Source: Dehalococcoidales bacterium
Lineage (GTDB): Bacteria; Chloroflexota; Dehalococcoidia; Dehalococcoidales; CSSed11-197
Reading direction: 5' to 3'
Assembly: GCA_028716145.1 (NCBI GenBank)
Contig: JAQUQL010000003.1
Coordinates: forward strand, 1-44,494
Length of the DNA: 44,494 nt
Positions 40,966-44,494 of this stretch are shown here, in pieces. Position numbers and translations under genes: made by a program. Each line of letters begins with the position of its first letter. Position 1 is the stretch's first letter. The notes under the pieces were generated by a model that was not told the origin of the DNA, ran no database searches, and saw only the letters and a program-made list of their open reading frames with translations.

Positions 40966-43211
40966 TATTTTTTCAGCTTTGCTTCAGCCCTGGCAATTAT
41001 CTCCCGAGTGGTGCCTATCATGTCTGGGCTTACTGAAACAGAAGTAATTCCCCAGCTAACCAGTTTTTCAGTGAGTTCGGGATAGACTGACGGAGCCTGT
41101 CCGCAGATAGAAGAAGTTACCCCCATTTCTTTGGAGATGGTTATGGCTCTTTCCAGTGCCATGAGAACCGCTTCGTTGCGTTCGTCAAAGGTTTTTGCCA
41201 GCCGGTCAGAGTCACGATCGATGCCGAGAATGAGCTGGGTAAGGTCGTTTGACCCGATGGAGATACCATCTATGCCGACGCTTAAGAATTTATCAATCAG
41301 GAATATGTTGGAGGGGACTTCCACCATCATCCATAAACGGAAGTCCTTGGAACGTTTGAGCCCTTCAGATTCGAGCAGGTCTTTGGTTGCCTGGAGTTCG
41401 CCAATCGTTCTTACAAAGGGTATCATCACCCATAGATTGGGATAATCTTTGCGAACCCTTCTTATGGCTTCAATTTCCAGTTTGAAAGACTCAACATCTG
41501 TAATGTAGCGTGATGCCCCCCTGTACCCAAGCATTGGGTTTTCTTCTACTTCTTCAAACTCGCGTCCACCGATAAGGTCGCGGTATTCATTGGTTTTAAA
41601 ATCAGTAGTGCGGTATACGACCGGCCTGGGATAAAAAGCTTTGGCAAACATTAAAATGTTGTTGTAGAGCTTTTCAACAAATTCATATCCGCGTTTGTGT
41701 TTTAGCATATATTTGGGATGTTCACCGATCTGGGCGATCATAAATTCTGCCCTGAGCAGACCAACACCATCTACGTTTCTTGAGGCCACCATTTCTGCCA
41801 GTTCTGACTGAGCCAGGTTAACATATACCCTGGTTTTTGTTTCTATGGCTTCCCTCAACACATTGGCCGCAAACGAAGATGCTGTATCTGTGCCAACCTT
41901 GCCTTCATAAACTTTTCCGTGGCTGCCATCAACAGTTATTACCATGTCATTGGCCAGTTTGCCGGTTGCCTGACTGGCACCTACGACGCAGGGGATTCCC
42001 AGCTCGCGGCTGACGATGGCAGCATGGGCAGTGCGGCCTCCGCGGTCAGTGACAATAGCAGCTGCTCTTTTCATGGCCGGTACAAAATCAGGGGTAGTCA
42101 TTTCAGCAACCAGAATGTCGCCTTCTCCCACCTGGTCGATCTGGGTGGGGTCAAGAATTATGCGAACCGGCCCGGAAGCCAGCCCGGGTGAGGCAGCATC
42201 TCCGGTGAGAAGGACTGGAGCATCTATCTCGGCTTCTTCCTCCATGCTTTCCTTTAGTGCGGTTACCGGTCGGGACTGGACGATATAAAATGTATTATTC
42301 TCTCTTGCCCATTCGATGTCCTGTGGTTGGCCATAGTGGGCTTCTATATGCCTGCCCATTTCAGCCAGCTGGAGAATTTCAGCATCAGTAAGCTTTTGCT
42401 GCTTCTGAATTCTTGCTGGCAACTGCAGCCAGATATTGGGTTCCTTTTCTCCAGGTGCAGGATTTCGGGTAAGCTGTTGTTCCTGCCGGCTGATCTTTTT
42501 GGAGATGGTTTTCATTTGCTGTTTGTCTATTATATAAAGGTCTGGGCTTACCTCCCCGGATACCAGGCCTTCACCAAGGCCGTAGATAGCTTCAATCACC
42601 ATCTTTTGAGTATCGCTGGTAACTGGCTCAACAGTGAACATTACCCCTGAAGTGCGGGAGTTGACCATTCTTTGTACCGGAACAGCAATCCCGACTTTTA
42701 GGTGCTCATATCCCTGTTGTTCCCGGTAATAGATCGCGCGTGATTCAAAAAGGGATGCCCAGCAGTTTTGAACTGCCTGGATGACATTTTCCTCCCCCTC
42801 GATGTTTAAATAAGTGCTCTGTTGGCCTGCGAAAGAGGCTTCCGGCAGATCTTCCGCGGTTGCGGATGACCTTACTGCTACCAGGCCCTGGCCAAGCTCA
42901 CTGTAGGCCTTCTTGATAGAGGTCTTTATTTCTTCGGGCATAATTGCAGAAGAAATAAGCTGTTTTATCTTTTTACTGGTTTCCTGTAACTGGCGGGAAT
43001 TATCAGCGTCCAGGTTTTTTAACAGGGCTTGTATCTTGGAGGTTAGCCTGGACTCTTCCATAAAAGAATAATAGGCCTGTGAGGTGACTATAAAACCCGG
43101 TGGCACCGGGATACTAGCCTGAGTCATCTCTCCAAGGTTGGCACCTTTACCGCCAACCACGGCGATGTCGCCCTTGCCGACTTCTTTGAACCACACAACG
43201 GCCTTTTCCAT
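40965..43211 (-). CDS. ppsA: Phosphoenolpyruvate synthase
   Basis: PpsA converts pyruvate and ATP to phosphoenolpyruvate, AMP and phosphate. The ATG at 43211 is preferred over 43292 because AAGGAG lies 10 bases before it and the protein then begins 'EKAVVWFKEVGKGDIAVVGG', the family start. The 748-residue protein has the ATP-grasp domain ('LVAVRSSATAEDLPEASFAG'). The swivelling phosphohistidine domain 'DRGGRTAHAAIVSRELGIP' has its His at about 395. The barrel domain has 'GLLRAEFM', 'GSNDLTQLILGIDRDS' and the catalytic Cys in 'SICGQAPSV'. The direction is gluconeogenic, suited to an anaerobe making sugars from pyruvate. Confidence 0.96.
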   Translation of the reverse strand: MEKAVVWFKEVGKGDIAVVGGKGANLGEMTQASIPVPPGFIVTSQAYYSFMEESRLTSKIQALLKNLDADNSRQLQETSKKIKQLISSAIMPEEIKTSIKKAYSELGQGLVAVRSSATAEDLPEASFAGQQSTYLNIEGEENVIQAVQNCWASLFESRAIYYREQQGYEHLKVGIAVPVQRMVNSRTSGVMFTVEPVTSDTQKMVIEAIYGLGEGLVSGEVSPDLYIIDKQQMKTISKKISRQEQQLTRNPAPGEKEPNIWLQLPARIQKQQKLTDAEILQLAEMGRHIEAHYGQPQDIEWARENNTFYIVQSRPVTALKESMEEEAEIDAPVLLTGDAASPGLASGPVRIILDPTQIDQVGEGDILVAEMTTPDFVPAMKRAAAIVTDRGGRTAHAAIVSRELGIPCVVGASQATGKLANDMVITVDGSHGKVYEGKVGTDTASSFAANVLREAIETKTRVYVNLAQSELAEMVASRNVDGVGLLRAEFMIAQIGEHPKYMLKHKRGYEFVEKLYNNILMFAKAFYPRPVVYRTTDFKTNEYRDLIGGREFEEVEENPMLGYRGASRYITDVESFKLEIEAIRRVRKDYPNLWVMIPFVRTIGELQATKDLLESEGLKRSKDFRLWMMVEVPSNIFLIDKFLSVGIDGISIGSNDLTQLILGIDRDSDRLAKTFDERNEAVLMALERAITISKEMGVTSSICGQAPSVYPELTEKLVSWGITSVSVSPDMIGTTREIIARAEAKLKK

Positions 43212-43247
43212 ATCAAACTCACTCCTTAGGGGTTTTAAAGTTCTATC

Positions 43248-43256
43248 ATTATAACA
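43248..43256 (-). promoter_or_regulatory. Extended -10 promoter of ppsA
   Basis: The minus strand reads TG-T-TATAAT (43256-43248), a perfect extended -10 box, with a weak TTTATT about 18 bases further upstream. The start would be near 43241, giving a 30-base leader before the ATG at 43211. It supports the downstream ATG over 43292. The rest of the 371-base gap 43212-43582 holds only a doubtful 62-codon frame. Confidence 0.5.
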
Positions 43257-43306
43257 ATAGTGAGCCTCTTGAATAAAGTGGGTAGTTTTCAAGGCTGTTC
43301 CACCCC

Positions 43307-43495
43307 TTATTTCTTTCGAGTGTCACCTGTAAGGTTGGGCATGTCCGGCGACTGCTGGCCGAACAACCGTTGATTATGGCAGGGTTTTTTCCTGTGGGGA
43401 TAATCACGAGCTTCTGCTTTTTTACGCCACCAGGATTTAGGGGCAATATATTCTCCATCATAGAAATGGTGTAATCCGAACCGCCGGGCAGACAT
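43307..43495 (-). CDS. Doubtful small basic protein
   Basis: A 62-codon frame on the minus strand encodes a hydrophilic Arg/Lys-rich peptide beginning 'MSARRFGLHHFYDGEYIAPK' with one Cys. It resembles nothing I recognise. It has no ribosome site, and another frame overlaps it. It is listed only because it fills an otherwise empty gap between ppsA and the bifunctional-nuclease gene. Confidence 0.25.
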   Translation of the reverse strand: MSARRFGLHHFYDGEYIAPKSWWRKKAEARDYPHRKKPCHNQRLFGQQSPDMPNLTGDTRKK

Positions 43496-43582
43496 TCGGC
43501 AGTTATTTGACAGTGCAATTAGGCCAGAGTAAAATTTCTTTGCTTAAGCGAGCAGCGGCTAAGATGCCGAGGAGGTACCAAA

Positions 43583-44155
43583 ATGGTTGAGGTTACTATT
43601 GATAGTGTTCGAATAGGGCTGATGAACCGCAAGCCGGAATATCAGTATGTTGTATTGCTCAGGGAGAAGATGAGTAAAAGGTATCTGCCTATATTTATTG
43701 GTCAGGCTGAAGCCAGGGCGATACTGGTAAAACTCAAAAACGAAGCAGTGCCTCGTCCCATGACTCACGATCTTTTACAAAAGGTGATCGATGCAATGGA
43801 AGCTTCCGTTGATTCCATAGTTGTCAATTCGCTTGAAAATGATATCTTTTTTGCAAAAATAACCATGAATCTTAAAGGCCACCAGTATGAGATAGATTCT
43901 CGCCCGAGCGATGCGCTGGCTCTTGCGATAAGAGTTGACGCTCCCATTTTTGTTGACGAAAGTGTTCTTGAAAAGGCCGGGATATCTCTTGATCGGGACA
44001 AGGAAACCGATGATTTGATCCTTGATGGTACTGAAAGTCTCGAAGGGGAAGGCAAAGGCGGCAAGGTAAGCGAGGAAGAGATGAAGAGGCTGGGAGCTTT
44101 CCGCGATTTTATCGATACTCTTGACCTGGATGATTTTGATAAAAATAAATCCTGA
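43583..44155 (+). CDS. Bifunctional nuclease family (DUF151) protein
   Basis: The 190-residue protein has the DUF151/BFN domain (PF02577) over residues 1-135: 'VEVTIDSVRIGLMNRKPEYQ', 'LPIFIGQAEARAI', 'RPMTHDLL', and 'IDSRPSDALALAIRVDAPIFVDE', the 'S-R-P-S-D-A-x-x-L-A' signature. Related proteins have reported RNase and DNase activity in plants; bacterial roles are unclear. The acidic C-terminal tail (about 150-190, 'EEEMKRLGAFRDFIDTLDLDDF') resembles the UvrB/UvrC-like helical hairpin found in longer members. A GAGGAGGT site precedes the ATG. Confidence 0.92.
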   Translation: MVEVTIDSVRIGLMNRKPEYQYVVLLREKMSKRYLPIFIGQAEARAILVKLKNEAVPRPMTHDLLQKVIDAMEASVDSIVVNSLENDIFFAKITMNLKGHQYEIDSRPSDALALAIRVDAPIFVDESVLEKAGISLDRDKETDDLILDGTESLEGEGKGGKVSEEEMKRLGAFRDFIDTLDLDDFDKNKS

Positions 44156-44181
44156 TTGTTTCGGCAAGATAAACAATCAGG
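44151..44181 (+). terminator. Hairpin at the end of the DUF151 gene, probable terminator
   Basis: Bases 44151-44161 (CCTGATTGTTT) pair perfectly with 44171-44181 around a nine-base loop. The stem includes the stop codon. A T run comes only nine bases later (44190-44194), so termination may be partial. The T run also begins the -35 region of the next promoter. Confidence 0.5.
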
Positions 44182-44192
44182 ATTAACGATTT

Positions 44193-44222
44193 TTGACTTG
44201 CTTTGAAGTGTTTTGTTATGCT
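44193..44222 (+). promoter_or_regulatory. Promoter of the candidate small RNA
   Basis: TTGACT (44193-44198), an 18-base spacer and TATGCT (44217-44222) predict a start near 44229. Confidence 0.45.
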
Positions 44223-44228
44223 ATCCTC

Positions 44229-44382
44229 TTGGAAGCAAAAAATTGCGAGTCCTACGTGTTAAAACGCAATGTTTATATTTACCAGAAGCCTGGTTGGCGA
44301 TTAAAAGTTGGTACCTGTTGATTTTTGTACAGTAAAAGCTTGGTTTTAATCAATTTCTGCATTTTGCAACCAGGCTTTTTTT
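44229..44382 (+). ncRNA. Candidate structured small RNA or leader with its own terminator
   Basis: Between the DUF151 gene and the next coding start, a transcript from the predicted start would fold into two parts. Hairpin 1 pairs 44242-44247 with 44265-44270 (ATTGCG/CGCAAT). Hairpin 2 is a long stem: 44286-44296 with 44367-44377 (11 pairs), continuing inside with 44299-44306 and 44344-44351 (8 pairs), and 44315-44318 with 44329-44332. Seven T bases (44376-44382) follow directly, making an intrinsic terminator. A free-standing RNA of about 150 bases or an attenuating leader for the gene at 44463 both fit. I match it to no known family. Confidence 0.45.
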
Positions 44383-44462
44383 ATGGTTTTTTACGATCGG
44401 TTTTTATCTATGCAGAACTTAGAACATTTTTGCGAAAATAATTCAGGTAAGGGGGATAGCTA

Positions 44463-44494
44463 GTGGCTAAGAAGAAGGGCTGCCTTGGCTGTTC
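44463..44494 (+). CDS. N-terminal fragment of an unidentified protein
   Basis: A GTG start preceded by AAGGGGG (44449-44455) seven bases upstream opens a frame that runs off the window after ten codons plus two bases (M-A-K-K-K-G-C-L-G-C). A basic start and two cysteines are all that is visible, so no product is assigned. The structured terminator-bearing leader before it may control it. Confidence 0.5.
   Translation, partial: MAKKKGCLGC

Noticed and set aside
43249-43518. Minus-strand 89-codon frame upstream of ppsA
   Set aside because: It overlaps the ppsA promoter, has no ribosome site and no recognisable pattern.

Overview
The window reads as a chromosomal segment of an anaerobic Chloroflexota bacterium, most likely class Dehalococcoidia. 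This is an inference from the gene mix: Tat-exported lipoproteins, a DnaD/DnaC-type primosome, RicT, a (R)-2-hydroxyacyl-CoA dehydratase-type activase and a molybdenum hydroxylase. No rRNA, tRNA, CRISPR array, transposase or phage gene was found. Most of the sequence is tightly packed core genes in operons with TAATG or ATGA junctions. The accessory-looking material lies at 1-10.4 kb and in the small lipoprotein and membrane genes at 13.6-19 kb.

Layout. (1) 1-3167, minus strand: a xanthine dehydrogenase-type molybdenum hydroxylase whose small [2Fe-2S] subunit carries a Tat lipoprotein signal and two degenerate zinc-finger-like repeats. (2) 3327-5029: a small ribbon-helix-helix-like protein, an OB-fold-like lipoprotein and a YkgJ-type cysteine-rich protein. 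(3) 10350-5080, minus strand: an apparent eight-gene operon. It encodes an ArsR repressor, an ArsP/YraQ-type permease, a small thioredoxin, a thioredoxin-fold-like lipoprotein with a Cys-Phe-Cys motif, a CcdA/ArsG-like membrane protein, a Tat-exported glycine-cleavage-H-like lipoyl-domain lipoprotein, LipB and LipA. A good promoter with a perfect 12-bp palindrome at the predicted start site sits in front. This is the most unusual system in the window. (4) 10488-13483, plus strand: hemW-lepA. (5) 13.6-18.3 kb: small membrane proteins and lipoproteins, a chagasin-like inhibitor, an FKBP isomerase, inorganic pyrophosphatase and an unrecognised protein. A block of interspersed palindromic repeats follows at 18.33-18.73 kb.

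(6) 18.8-23 kb: a HAD hydrolase, then lysA-holB-ricT. (7) 30.4-23 kb, minus strand: M20 amidohydrolase, dehydratase-type activase and trxB, then rplI-dnaB-dnaD-dnaC-like-HNH. The DnaC-like protein has two complete AAA+ modules in one chain. (8) 30.6-34 kb, plus strand: uvrA and an HD-domain protein. (9) 43.2-34 kb, minus strand: ppsA-dgt-dnaG-rpoD-sbcC. (10) 43.6-44.5 kb: a bifunctional-nuclease-family gene, a candidate structured small RNA with its own promoter and terminator, and the first codons of another gene.

How the parts work together. The arsR operon suggests a model in which a lipoyl-bearing domain is loaded in the cytoplasm by its own LipB and LipA. It would then be exported folded by Tat and redox-cycled outside the membrane through the CcdA-like protein and thioredoxin-like partners, under a thiol-metalloid-sensing repressor. 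The gene order, motifs and promoter are read from the sequence. The chemistry and the arsenic link are inference.
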